Shown here: piece by piece, positions 8,771 to 17,140 of the stretch
How positions within the stretch are numbered: position 1 is the first letter of the stretch
Layout of the letters: every line of letters begins with the position of its first letter
From: Comamonadaceae bacterium
Lineage (GTDB): Bacteria > Pseudomonadota > Gammaproteobacteria > Burkholderiales > Burkholderiaceae_C
Assembly (NCBI GenBank): GCA_947450645.1
Contig: CANFWH010000001.1
Coordinates: 124,001-188,000, forward strand
Direction of reading: 5' to 3'
Length of the DNA stretch: 64,000 nucleotides
Position numbers and translations under genes: made by a program
Notes under the pieces: model-generated
What the model was told of the DNA's origin: nothing
The model's input: the letters and a program-made list of their open reading frames with translations, nothing else
Database searches by the model: none

Positions 8771-9157
8771 ATGAGTACTGAGTTACTAACCGACGCCACG
8801 CTCAAAAAGGCTCTACAAGCCATATCCAATAAGGCTTGTACGTGTGCCGTTGGAGTGTGCGCGGCATGGGAAAGTCTGCCCGAAGAACGTTGGCCGAAGG
8901 CGCAGATGACGCACATTGGCACGCTGCGCGATCCTGATATTGACGAGCCGACGTTTGAGCAGCATCACACGATTGTCGATGGCAAGCTCACGCACTACGA
9001 CTCACCCGATGCCCCCATTTCTACCCAGCACTTTCCGTACAACCGCTGCGATATGCACAAGTGCAAAGCATGTGATCGCGTGCTGCTCAAGTACACCGAA
9101 TACGGCGGGTATTTTGTGGATCAGCGGGTGCGCTGGGCGCGGATTATTCCTGCGTAG
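8771..9157 (+). CDS. Uncharacterised cysteine-rich small protein
   Basis: I do not recognise a named family. The 128-residue protein has no signal peptide or membrane segment. It contains six Cys in two groups, C23-C25-C30 and C93-C98-C101 (pattern CxC-x4-C and C-x4-C-x2-C), together with His residues, which suggests bound metal. Residues 16-28 are encoded by a copy of the dispersed AAGCC/GGCTT repeat, so C23 and C25 may be recent additions. It lies 3 bp after the RraA-like gene and overlaps the convergent radical SAM gene by 14 bp. Confidence 0.7.
   Translation: MSTELLTDATLKKALQAISNKACTCAVGVCAAWESLPEERWPKAQMTHIGTLRDPDIDEPTFEQHHTIVDGKLTHYDSPDAPISTQHFPYNRCDMHKCKACDRVLLKYTEYGGYFVDQRVRWARIIPA
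8817..8848 (+). repeat. Dispersed AAGCC-N10-WGGCTT repeat, copy in the Cys-rich protein gene
   Basis: The arms AAGCC and AGGCTT are 10 bp apart and followed by a TACGTGTGCC flank. It is read in frame as QAISNKACTCA. It aligns without gaps over 32 bp with the copies at 31028, 38268, 39379 and 48398. Confidence 0.7.
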
Positions 9158-11078
9158 CACCAGCTAGCGCCCGCTCAATAAAGTCTTTCGCCACCGTGGT
9201 CTTAGGCACGCGCTGCTCGAACCACTGGCGCACGTTGGTCTCTAAGCCAATGCCGTGCATGTAGTTGTAGAGCGCCTTGTTGAGCGCGACACCCAGCGCA
9301 TCGTGATCTACACCTGTGGGGTCATCAAACTGCACATCGTTTTTAGCGAATACCTTGCCAGAGGCCACATCTGGCAAGGGCTGCAGCGTGATACCATAGT
9401 CTGCTGGATGTAAACCTACAGGTGAATGCACGGTGCAGGTAAAGCGGTGGAAATAGCCCGACTGGATGCAGCCTGCCGCAAAAAGTTGCCGCACGTACTC
9501 CAAACTATCTACCGTGTCTTGCACCGTTTGCGTGGGGAAGCCGTACATCAAATAGGCGTGAACCAAGATGCCTGCATCACTAAACGCCTTGGTCACTCTC
9601 GCAACCTGAGCTACGGATACACCTTTCTTCATCAGCTTGAGTAGCCGATCTGATGCGACTTCTAATCCACCTGAAATGGCAATGCAGCCGCTGTCCGCCA
9701 TCAGGTTGCACAGGTCAGGTGTGAACGATTTTTCAAACCGCACATTGCCCCACCACGAGATGCTGGTGTTCCTCTGCAAGAGCTCATGGCTAAAGGCTTT
9801 GAGCGATTTTGGTGGTGCGGCTTCATCGACCAAATGAAAGCCCGTCTGTCCTGTCTCAGCTACGATTTCTTCCACGCGATTGACAAGCGTTTCGGCGCTT
9901 GCTGCGTCATAGCGCGAGATGTAATCCAAGCTCACATCGCAAAAGCTGCACTTCTTCCAATAGCAACCGTGCGCCACGGTGAGCTTATTCCAACGCCCAT
10001 CGCTCCACAGACGATGCATGGGGTTTAACATGTCGAGCAACGAGAGATATTTGGCAAGCGGCAAGCCATCCCACGTGGGTGTACCCACATCATCAAATGC
10101 GATATCGGACTCGACGAAGTTGGTGTATTGCACCGAACCATCCACGCAATGAAACGTTCGCACCAATCTTTTTGCGGAGCGCTTGCCTTGCAGATGCTCA
10201 ATCAGCGCAAGTAACGGACGCTCGCCCGCGTCTAGCGTGATGTAGTCAAAGTACTCAAATACGCGAGGGTCGGAGAGTTCGCGTAGCTCGGTGTTGACAA
10301 AGCCACCACCCAGCTCAATCACGATATTTGGATGCTCGCGTTTGATCGTTTGCGCGATACGAAACGCCGCGTATACGCTACCTGGGAATGGCACAGAGAC
10401 CAATACCAGCATGGGTTTGTGGCGATCTATCGCAGCCAGCGTGAGCAGCTCTAACGTGCTATCGACTAGCGTTTTTGGCGCAGCCAGCGCATCAGCTAAC
10501 GGATCAAACGTGGCTTGGCTTGCGGCTAATTTTTCGGCATAGCGTACAAATTCAAAACGGGAATCAACGGCGTGTTTGATGACGTCAGCCAAGTCGTTCA
10601 AGTACAGCGTCGCAATGTGCCGTGCGCGGTCTTGTGCACCCAGCGCGCCAAATGCCCAAGCTAGAGGATCGCCGCCGCCTTCCAACTCATCGCTAGCCTC
10701 GTAGTTTTCCAGCGCATCAAAGCGTGGGCCTTCAGGCAAAAACCCACGCGCGCCAATGCGGTGTGCCAACGTAGAGTCGCCGCCTTGCAAAAACCGAATC
10801 ACAGGATTGATAGTGGATGAGTAACTAGCGTACTGATCCATGAACGAATGCAAACTGCTAGGCCAATCCTGCTCTGGCTTCCCAGCCAATAATGCTTCGC
10901 AAGCCTTATGGATATTGGCCAAGCCCTCTTTCGACAACAGCTTTAAAACCAGCGCCAGAGCCAAGTCTTCTTGTACGGCTTGCAAACCGCGCGAACGCAA
11001 AAACCCCGTGAGATACGCCGTCGATGGATACGGCGTATTGAGTTGCGTCATCGGGGGAATCAATGACAGGATTTTCAT
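9144..11078 (-). CDS. B12-binding-domain radical SAM protein
   Basis: The 644-residue protein starts with a cobalamin-binding-like Rossmann region (ILSLIPPM; LVSVPFPGSVYAAFRIAQ; ELGGGFVN). The radical SAM cluster motif C-x3-C-x2-C lies in GCYWKKCSFCDVS near residue 370. A SAM-binding GG segment (ISGGLE) follows. The reaction is unknown; relatives include methyltransferases and hopanoid-type enzymes. The gene lies 3 bp after resB and probably shares its transcript. Two stretches of the dispersed repeat (10860-10921) fall within the N-terminal third. Confidence 0.85.
   Translation of the reverse strand: MKILSLIPPMTQLNTPYPSTAYLTGFLRSRGLQAVQEDLALALVLKLLSKEGLANIHKACEALLAGKPEQDWPSSLHSFMDQYASYSSTINPVIRFLQGGDSTLAHRIGARGFLPEGPRFDALENYEASDELEGGGDPLAWAFGALGAQDRARHIATLYLNDLADVIKHAVDSRFEFVRYAEKLAASQATFDPLADALAAPKTLVDSTLELLTLAAIDRHKPMLVLVSVPFPGSVYAAFRIAQTIKREHPNIVIELGGGFVNTELRELSDPRVFEYFDYITLDAGERPLLALIEHLQGKRSAKRLVRTFHCVDGSVQYTNFVESDIAFDDVGTPTWDGLPLAKYLSLLDMLNPMHRLWSDGRWNKLTVAHGCYWKKCSFCDVSLDYISRYDAASAETLVNRVEEIVAETGQTGFHLVDEAAPPKSLKAFSHELLQRNTSISWWGNVRFEKSFTPDLCNLMADSGCIAISGGLEVASDRLLKLMKKGVSVAQVARVTKAFSDAGILVHAYLMYGFPTQTVQDTVDSLEYVRQLFAAGCIQSGYFHRFTCTVHSPVGLHPADYGITLQPLPDVASGKVFAKNDVQFDDPTGVDHDALGVALNKALYNYMHGIGLETNVRQWFEQRVPKTTVAKDFIERALAGATQE
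10890..10921 (-). repeat. Dispersed repeat, copy in the radical SAM gene
   Basis: On the coding strand GGCC-N10-AGGCTTGCG is read in frame as ANIHKACEA, matching the phase of the other copies. A second, weaker copy (GGGAAGCC-N10-TGGCC on the same strand) lies immediately beyond, at about 10860-10889. Confidence 0.5.
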
Positions 11079-11081
11079 GAC

Positions 11082-13043
11082 TTACGTCTGTCCGAGTAAA
11101 CCGCGTAAGCGCTCAAACTCTTGATCGCTCTGCATGGTCTTACGATTCGTCGCATACGCCATGCTGATGTCAGTAGATTCGCCCGCGGGCTTCACCCACA
11201 CCCACACGCGGCGCTCACGCACAAATAACATGAAGAACACGCCGATGATGAGCAGCACCGCACCTGTGTAGACAATGGTTTGACCAGGTGATTTAGTCAC
11301 TTGAAAAACACTGGCTTGCACCTGCGTAAAGTCTTTGAGCTGAAAGATCATCGGCGCAGGATACGCCTTGGCATCCGACAGTGCGAGCACGGCTTGATTG
11401 AGCCAGTCGGGTTTATCGCGCACGTCAGCTGCAATGACGCTTGGCGCGGCGAGTTCGTAGAGTACGCCATTCAAAATGCGAATCAACACTTCGCTGGTTT
11501 TGACGCGCTGATCTTCTGGCACATTTTTTTCTAAGAAATCGGCAATCCCTTGCAAGCCATCTTTTGCAAAGAGCGACATCACTCGCTCACTCGATGTTTG
11601 CAGCGCGATGCGCATATCTGGTTTGGTGGGGTCGCTAGCCTTAGCAAGATAACGCCCAATCGCTGCTTGTGTGGCTGGCGCACTTTGCACGGCTTGGCTT
11701 AGGTGCAAGAAACCGTTTACGCTGCCCTTGTCGTCCGATGGAATGCGCCAATAGCGGAAGGGGCTGCTTGGGTCGTCGCGCACACCGATCAAATGCACAG
11801 CGGTTTCGCTATCCGTGAACTTGATCGGCAGCATGTAGTTGTGATACTCACGTGCCTGCCCTGCGGCATCACGCAGCTTGTAAGTGATAGACGGCCCCAC
11901 ATTGCGCAAATCTTTTTTGCCAAAGGTCTCGACGTTTAAGACGCGCAGCGCTGAGAACTCTAGGTCTAACTTATCTTTGCCATTGGTCAGCGGCGTGCTC
12001 CCGCCAATCGTCCCTTCTATGTCAATGGATTTGCCGCCCGCAGCGATGGGCACAGACTGAAGTCTGACGTGCGAGCCACCATCGTCAAAGCTCGATTGAA
12101 AGATGCTCACGCCCTTGTAGGTCACAGGATGATTGACTTCTACGCGGGCGACTGTTTTTTCATTCGTGACTTTGTCATGAATGATGATGTCGCTGGCAAA
12201 AAGTTTCGGCATGCCCGTTGAGTAAAAATCAACGACAAATTTTTTGAGTTCAATTGAAAACGGCAGGTCTTGCAAGAGCACGCCCGTGGGCTGCTGCAAG
12301 ATGGCCGTGCCTGCGGTCTGCCCTTCAGCCACCAAAAGATTGGCGCGAAAGGCAGGATTGGTCACGGGCAAGCGCGAGGATGCGGGAACATCGGCAATCA
12401 TGCCGCCGCCTGTAAATACGACTTTGTTGCCCCACCACATCTGGGCACGGGTGAGCATGTCGCCGTCTAGCAGCCCGCCAACACAAATAAGAATGATGGC
12501 GCTATGCGCAGCGATGTAGCCGATCTTGTGACCTCCGCCTGCTTTGGCTGCGATGAGTGTGCCGTCAGAGCGTTCTTGTGTTTTTGCTTTCCAGCCGATG
12601 CCTGCAAAGGCTTGCTGGATATGGGCTGCAGCGGCAACAGGCTGGGAGGCCACAGTCCATGCGGCATTGTGGGCAAAGGCCTTGAAACTTTGCTCGCGCA
12701 AGTGTTCTTTAAAATTTTGCAAGTCACGCAGAATTTGCGGCGTGTTACGCGCTACGCACAGGCTGGTGCTAATCACAAGGAACAAAAGGATGAGCAAAAA
12801 CCACCAAGCGCTATAGACCGCAAAGAGCCCAAGCTTGCTAAACGCCTCCGCCCAAAACGGACCAAATTGATTGACGTAATTCCCGAAAGGTTCTTGCTGT
12901 TTAAGAACCGTGCCAATGATGCTGGCAATGCAAAGAACCGTGAGCAGCGCGATGGCAAAGCGCATCGCCGAGAGAAGCTCGACCGCGTTGCGAACCCAGC
13001 GAGCCGTATGCTTTAGGCGTAGCCCGTGGGTGGAAACTGACAC
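11082..13043 (-). CDS. resB: Cytochrome c biogenesis protein ResB (Ccs1)
   Basis: The 653-residue protein has the ResB pattern: three closely spaced membrane helices near the N-terminus (about 20-130), a large periplasmic domain, and a last helix near 595-620 followed by an Arg-rich cytoplasmic tail. ResB works with CcsA/ResC in system II haem delivery and attachment. The start is GTG, 15 bp after the cytochrome c4 stop. The usual partner ccsA/ccsB does not follow; a radical SAM gene takes that place, so the partner must lie elsewhere. An in-frame repeat copy encodes AAWTVASQP at about residues 126-134. Confidence 0.93.
   Translation of the reverse strand: MSVSTHGLRLKHTARWVRNAVELLSAMRFAIALLTVLCIASIIGTVLKQQEPFGNYVNQFGPFWAEAFSKLGLFAVYSAWWFLLILLFLVISTSLCVARNTPQILRDLQNFKEHLREQSFKAFAHNAAWTVASQPVAAAAHIQQAFAGIGWKAKTQERSDGTLIAAKAGGGHKIGYIAAHSAIILICVGGLLDGDMLTRAQMWWGNKVVFTGGGMIADVPASSRLPVTNPAFRANLLVAEGQTAGTAILQQPTGVLLQDLPFSIELKKFVVDFYSTGMPKLFASDIIIHDKVTNEKTVARVEVNHPVTYKGVSIFQSSFDDGGSHVRLQSVPIAAGGKSIDIEGTIGGSTPLTNGKDKLDLEFSALRVLNVETFGKKDLRNVGPSITYKLRDAAGQAREYHNYMLPIKFTDSETAVHLIGVRDDPSSPFRYWRIPSDDKGSVNGFLHLSQAVQSAPATQAAIGRYLAKASDPTKPDMRIALQTSSERVMSLFAKDGLQGIADFLEKNVPEDQRVKTSEVLIRILNGVLYELAAPSVIAADVRDKPDWLNQAVLALSDAKAYPAPMIFQLKDFTQVQASVFQVTKSPGQTIVYTGAVLLIIGVFFMLFVRERRVWVWVKPAGESTDISMAYATNRKTMQSDQEFERLRGLLGQT
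12647..12678 (+). repeat. Dispersed repeat, copy in resB
   Basis: A GCTGGG flank is followed by AGGCC-N10-CGGC. Read on the resB strand it gives AAWTVASQP, in the same phase as the copies in glmU, the GH31 gene and bufC. Confidence 0.5.
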
Positions 13044-13058
13044 AAAAACTCGTTCGGT

Positions 13059-13706
13059 TTAACGCAAGCCCGCGATGTAGTCAGCCAACGCTTTGATCTC
13101 ACGGTCGTTCAACTTAGCTGTCACTTGGCTCATAGACGCGTTGTTTTTGCGCGTGCCGTCACGAAAGCCTGTGAGTTGCGTCGCCACATAGTCGGCATGT
13201 TGACCCGAGAGGCGTGGGTATTGGCTTGGAATGCCCGCGCCTGTTGGACTGTGGCAACCTGCGCAAGCTGGGACTTGACGATCGGCAATGCCGCCTTTAT
13301 AAATTTTTTCACCCGCTTTGACGAGATCGGCATTCTTAGCAAAGCCCGCTTTTGGTTTTTGCGTAGCCGCCCAGTAAGCGATATTGCGCATGTCATCGTC
13401 CGTTAAACCCGCCGCCATGCCACTCATGATGGGATTAGCGCGGCTACCCGATTTGAAAGCTTTTAATTGAGCAAGAATGTACTCGGGGTGCTGGCCAGCC
13501 AGTTTGGGATTTGCAGGAATGGCCGAGTTGCCGTCGGCATTGTGGCAAGCCGCGCAGGTAACACCAAACTTAGCAGCGCCTGCTGTCAAGTCTGGCTTGG
13601 CTACTTTGGCAGCAGCAGGAGCAGCCTCTTTAGCAGGCTCTTCATTTGCAAAAACAAAGTTAGAGAGAAGTGATGTAGAGACGATGAGGGCAGCAAGTAA
13701 CTTCAT
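13059..13706 (-). CDS. Dihaem cytochrome c4
   Basis: The 215-residue secreted protein has a Sec signal peptide ending at SNFVFAN and two cytochrome c domains, each with a CxxCH haem site (CAACH near 55 and CAGCH near 158). Axial Met candidates are present in the I-M-S-G-M-A and A-S-M-S-Q segments. Cytochrome c4 carries electrons from the bc1 complex to terminal oxidases in the periplasm. The start ATG chosen gives the correct signal peptide; an upstream in-frame ATG would add 13 non-signal residues. It precedes resB, a usual betaproteobacterial order. Confidence 0.93.
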   Translation of the reverse strand: MKLLAALIVSTSLLSNFVFANEEPAKEAAPAAAKVAKPDLTAGAAKFGVTCAACHNADGNSAIPANPKLAGQHPEYILAQLKAFKSGSRANPIMSGMAAGLTDDDMRNIAYWAATQKPKAGFAKNADLVKAGEKIYKGGIADRQVPACAGCHSPTGAGIPSQYPRLSGQHADYVATQLTGFRDGTRKNNASMSQVTAKLNDREIKALADYIAGLR

Positions 13707-13766
13707 GGCGCAAAAAGAATAGTTAGACAAATGGGGAAAGTACAACCTCGCATTTTACAATGCCTC

Positions 13767-14453
13767 ATGCTCGATACCTCCCACCCCGCCGCGCCGCCGC
13801 CCAGCTTGCCTCTAACGGACAAACAAATTATGGGTTGGTTGCACACCGCTAAGTTCCTCACGACAGCGCCAAAACTAGAGTTTCTCCCAGTGCACGACCT
13901 GCCTGAAATCGCTTTTGTGGGCCGATCAAATGCTGGCAAGTCCACCTGTATTAATACGCTCACGCAACAGCATCGGCTCGCGTATGCCTCCAAAACACCA
14001 GGGCGCACGCAAAGTATCAATCTGTTTGCACTCGGCAAGCAAAAGATCAATGACGCCGTGTTTGCTGACTTGCCAGGTTATGGCTACGCGGCGGTGTCCA
14101 AAGCGGACAAGGCACGCTGGCAAGCAGTGATGGCGAATTATTTGATCACCCGCGAAAACCTCAAAGCCGTCGTCTTGATGTGCGACCCTCGCCACGGCCT
14201 GACCGACTATGACGAGGCGTTATTGGAGATGCTGCGTCCGCGTGTCGAAGCGGGACTCAAGTTTTTAGTGGTACTAACTAAAAGCGACAAACTCAATAAG
14301 ACTGAAGGCGCGAAGGCGATGCAGATCGCTAAGCTAAATGCGGGCGGCGGCGAAGTGCGTTTGTTTTCTGCGCTCAAAAAGCAAGGGCTAGAGTCAGTTG
14401 GGCGTTTGCTTTGGGATTGGACGCATCCTGACGCTACGCCGATTGCACCTTGA
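13767..14453 (+). CDS. engB: Ribosome-biogenesis GTP-binding protein EngB (YihA/YsxC)
   Basis: The 228-residue GTPase acts in late assembly of the 50S subunit. It has G1 GRSNAGKS near 52, G3 DLPGYG near 100, G4 TKSDK near 167 and G5 SALKK near 200. The start was taken at the second ATG because the N-terminus before FLTTAPKLEFLP is variable and the first ATG, 36 bp earlier, has no better ribosome site. It is divergent from cytochrome c4, an arrangement common in Burkholderiales; the two start regions are only 60 bp apart. Confidence 0.93.
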   Translation: MLDTSHPAAPPPSLPLTDKQIMGWLHTAKFLTTAPKLEFLPVHDLPEIAFVGRSNAGKSTCINTLTQQHRLAYASKTPGRTQSINLFALGKQKINDAVFADLPGYGYAAVSKADKARWQAVMANYLITRENLKAVVLMCDPRHGLTDYDEALLEMLRPRVEAGLKFLVVLTKSDKLNKTEGAKAMQIAKLNAGGGEVRLFSALKKQGLESVGRLLWDWTHPDATPIAP

Positions 14454-14504
14454 AATATGGACAATCTGCGCCACATCTTCTTTTTCATCTTTTAGAGTTA
14501 TCAC

Positions 14505-15611
14505 ATGGCACTCATCCCTGCAACCATCCTCACCGGCTTTTTAGGCTCTGGCAAAACCACGCTACTCAAACGCATCTTGTCCGAAGCACATGGCCAAAAA
14601 ATCGCTGTGATTGAAAACGAATTTGGCGAAGAAAACATTGATAACGACATCTTGGTGAGCGACACCAAAGAGCAGATCATTCAGATGAGCAATGGCTGCG
14701 TGTGCTGCACCATCCGCGAAGATTTGCGGACGACGTTGACTGAATTGGCAGAGAAAAAACGCAAAGGCGAACTGGACTTTGATCGCATCGTGATTGAAAC
14801 CACCGGCCTTGCCGACCCAGGCCCTGTGGCGCAAACCTTCTTTATGGACGATGTGATTGCTGAGAGCTATTTGTTAGATTCCATTCTCACGCTAGTGGAT
14901 GCCGTTCATGCTGCCGATCAACTCAACACCCGCCAAGAAGCGCGCCGCCAAGTGGGCTTTGCCGATCAGCTCTTCATCAGCAAATCGGAGCTGGTGAGCG
15001 TTGCTAATTTAGATGCGCTCCAGCATCGCCTCAAACACATGAACCCACGCGCCCCGCAGCGCACCGTGCATTTTGGCAATGTCTCGATTGCTGAAGTCTT
15101 TGACTTGCACGGTTTTAATTTGAATGCCAAATTAGACCTAGATCCCGACTTCTTAAAGGTCGAAGAACATCACCACCACGACCATGCGCACGGCGAGGAT
15201 TGCGATCACCCTTCGCACAATCACGCGCCCAAACACGGCGAAGCAGGTCACGTGCATGACGAACACTGCGGACACGATCACGGCGAGCAACACCTACATC
15301 ACCACCACACGGACGACGACGTGAAGAGCTTTGTCTTCCGTGCCAACAAGGCACTGGACCCTGCCAAACTGGAAGACTTCTTGGGCGCCATTGTCAATAT
15401 CTATGGTCCCAAAATGCTGCGCTACAAAGGCGTTTTAAACATGAAGGGTACGGATCGCAAAGTGATCTTCCAAGGCGTGCACCAACTCATGGGTAGCGAC
15501 CTTGGCCCTGCGTGGGCTGCAGGTGAAGTGCGCAATAGCAAAATGGTTTTTATTGGTATTGATTTGCCCAAAGACATCTTGCTGCAAGGGCTTGAGAACT
15601 GCTACGCGTAA
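14505..15611 (+). CDS. CobW/G3E-family GTPase with His-rich metal-binding loop
   Basis: The 368-residue protein has Walker A GFLGSGKTTL near 10, the CxCC metal site CVCC near 64, and a CobW C-terminal domain. Between about 220 and 270 lies a loop with more than 20 His among Asp, Glu and Cys, typical of zinc (or cobalt) chaperones of the COG0523 group. These GTPases deliver metal to client enzymes, often under zinc limitation. No Zur box is evident in the 51-bp gap after engB. The metal and client are unknown. Confidence 0.9.
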   Translation: MALIPATILTGFLGSGKTTLLKRILSEAHGQKIAVIENEFGEENIDNDILVSDTKEQIIQMSNGCVCCTIREDLRTTLTELAEKKRKGELDFDRIVIETTGLADPGPVAQTFFMDDVIAESYLLDSILTLVDAVHAADQLNTRQEARRQVGFADQLFISKSELVSVANLDALQHRLKHMNPRAPQRTVHFGNVSIAEVFDLHGFNLNAKLDLDPDFLKVEEHHHHDHAHGEDCDHPSHNHAPKHGEAGHVHDEHCGHDHGEQHLHHHHTDDDVKSFVFRANKALDPAKLEDFLGAIVNIYGPKMLRYKGVLNMKGTDRKVIFQGVHQLMGSDLGPAWAAGEVRNSKMVFIGIDLPKDILLQGLENCYA

Positions 15612-15633
15612 ATTTAATTCTAGGAACACCCAA

Positions 15634-16356
15634 ATGTCAGAACAAAAAATTGCACTGGTCACAGGCGCCACACGTGGCATTGGCGCAGCGATTGCGGCGC
15701 AGCTAAAGAACGACGGCTTTACCGTCATTGGCACGGCAACTTCCGAGGATGGGGCAGCCAAAATCACAGCAACAGGAGTCATCGGTAAAGTGCTGAACGT
15801 CATGGACGACGTGGCTTCTGACGCCCTCATCGACGAAATCGTGAAGACCCACGGCGGCCTACACGTGCTCGTGAATAACGCGGGTATTACGCGCGACATG
15901 CTGGCGATGCGCCTCAAAGACGACGACTGGGATGCGGTGGTCAACACCAACTTGCGCTCAGTCTTTAGGTTATCGCGCGCCGCCATCAAACCCATGATGA
16001 AACAACGCATGGGACGCATCATCAGCATCACCAGCGTTGTGGGCGCATCAGGAAATCCAGGGCAAGCCAACTACGCGGCAGCCAAGGCAGGCGTGGCAGG
16101 CATGACGCGTGCGCTGGCACGAGAACTGGGGTCGCGCAACATCACTGTGAACTGCGTGGCACCTGGTTTCATTCAAACAGACATGACGGCGGGATTGAGT
16201 GAAGAGCAGCAAAAAGCGCTATTGAGCCAAATTCCACTAGGCGCACTCGGCAAGCCCGAAGATATTGCTGCAGCGGTGTCGTATTTGGCTGGCAGCGGTG
16301 CAGCTTACGTCACGGGGCAAGAGTTGCACGTGAATGGCGGGATGTTTATGGCGTAA
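15634..16356 (+). CDS. fabG: 3-oxoacyl-ACP reductase, FabG-like SDR
   Basis: The 240-residue short-chain dehydrogenase has the NADP site TGATRGIG near 10-16, NNAG near 80, catalytic Ser in SITSVVG near 133 and the YAAAK pair near 146-150. It ends in a typical VNGGMFM. Such enzymes reduce 3-oxoacyl-ACP or acetoacetyl-CoA. It is not in the fab cluster, so it could equally be a PhaB-like or other reductase. The start was chosen at the ATG preceded by AGGAAC, 23 bp after the CobW gene. Confidence 0.85.
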   Translation: MSEQKIALVTGATRGIGAAIAAQLKNDGFTVIGTATSEDGAAKITATGVIGKVLNVMDDVASDALIDEIVKTHGGLHVLVNNAGITRDMLAMRLKDDDWDAVVNTNLRSVFRLSRAAIKPMMKQRMGRIISITSVVGASGNPGQANYAAAKAGVAGMTRALARELGSRNITVNCVAPGFIQTDMTAGLSEEQQKALLSQIPLGALGKPEDIAAAVSYLAGSGAAYVTGQELHVNGGMFMA

Positions 16357-16357
16357 G

Positions 16358-16917
16358 TCAGTCTCCGCCAGCCTTATCAATTTCTATAAATAGATCGTCA
16401 AAGAATTTGATTGCTTTTTCTGCAATACGGAGCACTGAGGGATTAGCATTTCCACCAAGCACAGGGGGATTAAAAGTCACCCCTCTGTTAGTTACTGGAT
16501 TGGCAAGTACATCGGACGGCGTAACCTTGATCGTCGCTGTACTACCAGAACCAAGCACATAAGCGCCACCTCCTGCGATATGGCTACCTCCAGTCAAGAC
16601 TCCACCAGAGAGATAACGGTTGACCCGAGCTGCGTCTGTGCAATAGCTTGTATTCCATGCTCGTCCACGTGACGTGCTTGGTGAACATAGGCAAGAATAT
16701 CGCTGCTTTTGCGCCTAGCTGAGTACTTGGGATGGAGAGATTTCCAAAAGATCTTCTCCTTGTAATGAGCCTCACATTTGTTCCAAACTCGCTGATGAAA
16801 GATCAAGAACAACTCCCATCCATGAGCCAAATCATCAAGTTGGTCAGCATCACGCATGTCCTGCAAATGCTGTTTTGTCTTTTGGTAAGCAATTCGAGGT
16901 GGCGTCATATAAATCAA
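16358..16917 (-). pseudogene. Frameshifted orphan gene of unknown function beside tRNA-Arg
   Basis: Two reading frames adjoin: a 107-residue N-terminal part (helical, rich in charged and aromatic residues, with HGWELFLIFHQRVWNKCEAH and YVHQARHVDEHGIQ) and a 79-residue C-terminal part (GGVLTGGSHIAGGGAYVLGSG, beta-rich). They would read as one protein if two bases (a CT in the TCTCT run near 16610) were absent, restoring ISGGVLTGG. The stretch is visibly richer in A+T than its neighbours and lies directly 3' of a tRNA gene, suggesting horizontal gain and then decay. I do not recognise the family. Alternatively these are two separate small genes. Confidence 0.6.
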
Positions 16918-16981
16918 AGGTTACATGGTTGTAGCAACTCATTAGGGAGGGAGTGACACCAAAATCCGAACATAAGAAGAT

Positions 16982-17057
16982 TGGTGCGGCTGGCGGGGAT
17001 CGAACCCACGACCCTTGGCTTCGGAGGCCAATACTCTATCCACTGAGCTACAGCCGC
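16982..17057 (-). tRNA. tRNA-Arg (anticodon CCG)
   Basis: The gene is 76 nt with the CCA end encoded. The acceptor stem GCGGCTG/CAGCCGC pairs fully, the D-arm GCTC..GAGT and T-arm with GGTTCGATCC are present, and the anticodon stem TTGGC/GCCAA encloses the loop CTCCGAA, giving CCG (reads CGG). Its 3' end faces the frameshifted orphan gene, the usual side for integration of mobile DNA. Confidence 0.96.
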
Positions 17058-17091
17058 ACACTGTCAGCGGTCAATTGTAGGGCTTGCCCCT

Positions 17092-17097
17092 TATAAT
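17092..17097 (+). promoter_or_regulatory. Consensus -10 element before the cytochrome c5 gene
   Basis: A perfect TATAAT lies 43 bp before the start codon. No good -35 is found at 16-18 bp, so this is a partial promoter call. The tRNA promoter on the opposite strand (TACAAT at 17072-17077, read in reverse) shares the interval. Confidence 0.35.
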
Positions 17098-17140
17098 TGA
17101 AGGTTAGTTTTTCATTTTTTCCATAGAAGATCCGATTGCC

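Noticed and set aside
8817-8848. Treating the dispersed AAGCC/GGCTT motif as DNA-uptake sequences
   Set aside because: Uptake sequences are short (9-12 bp), near-invariant and far more frequent; these copies are 32 bp, variable in the middle and tied to codon phase.
16364-16376. CCGCCAGCC just after fabG as an attachment-site copy of the tRNA-Arg 3' end
   Set aside because: It matches only 9 bases and is inverted relative to the tRNA sequence, whereas att repeats are direct.
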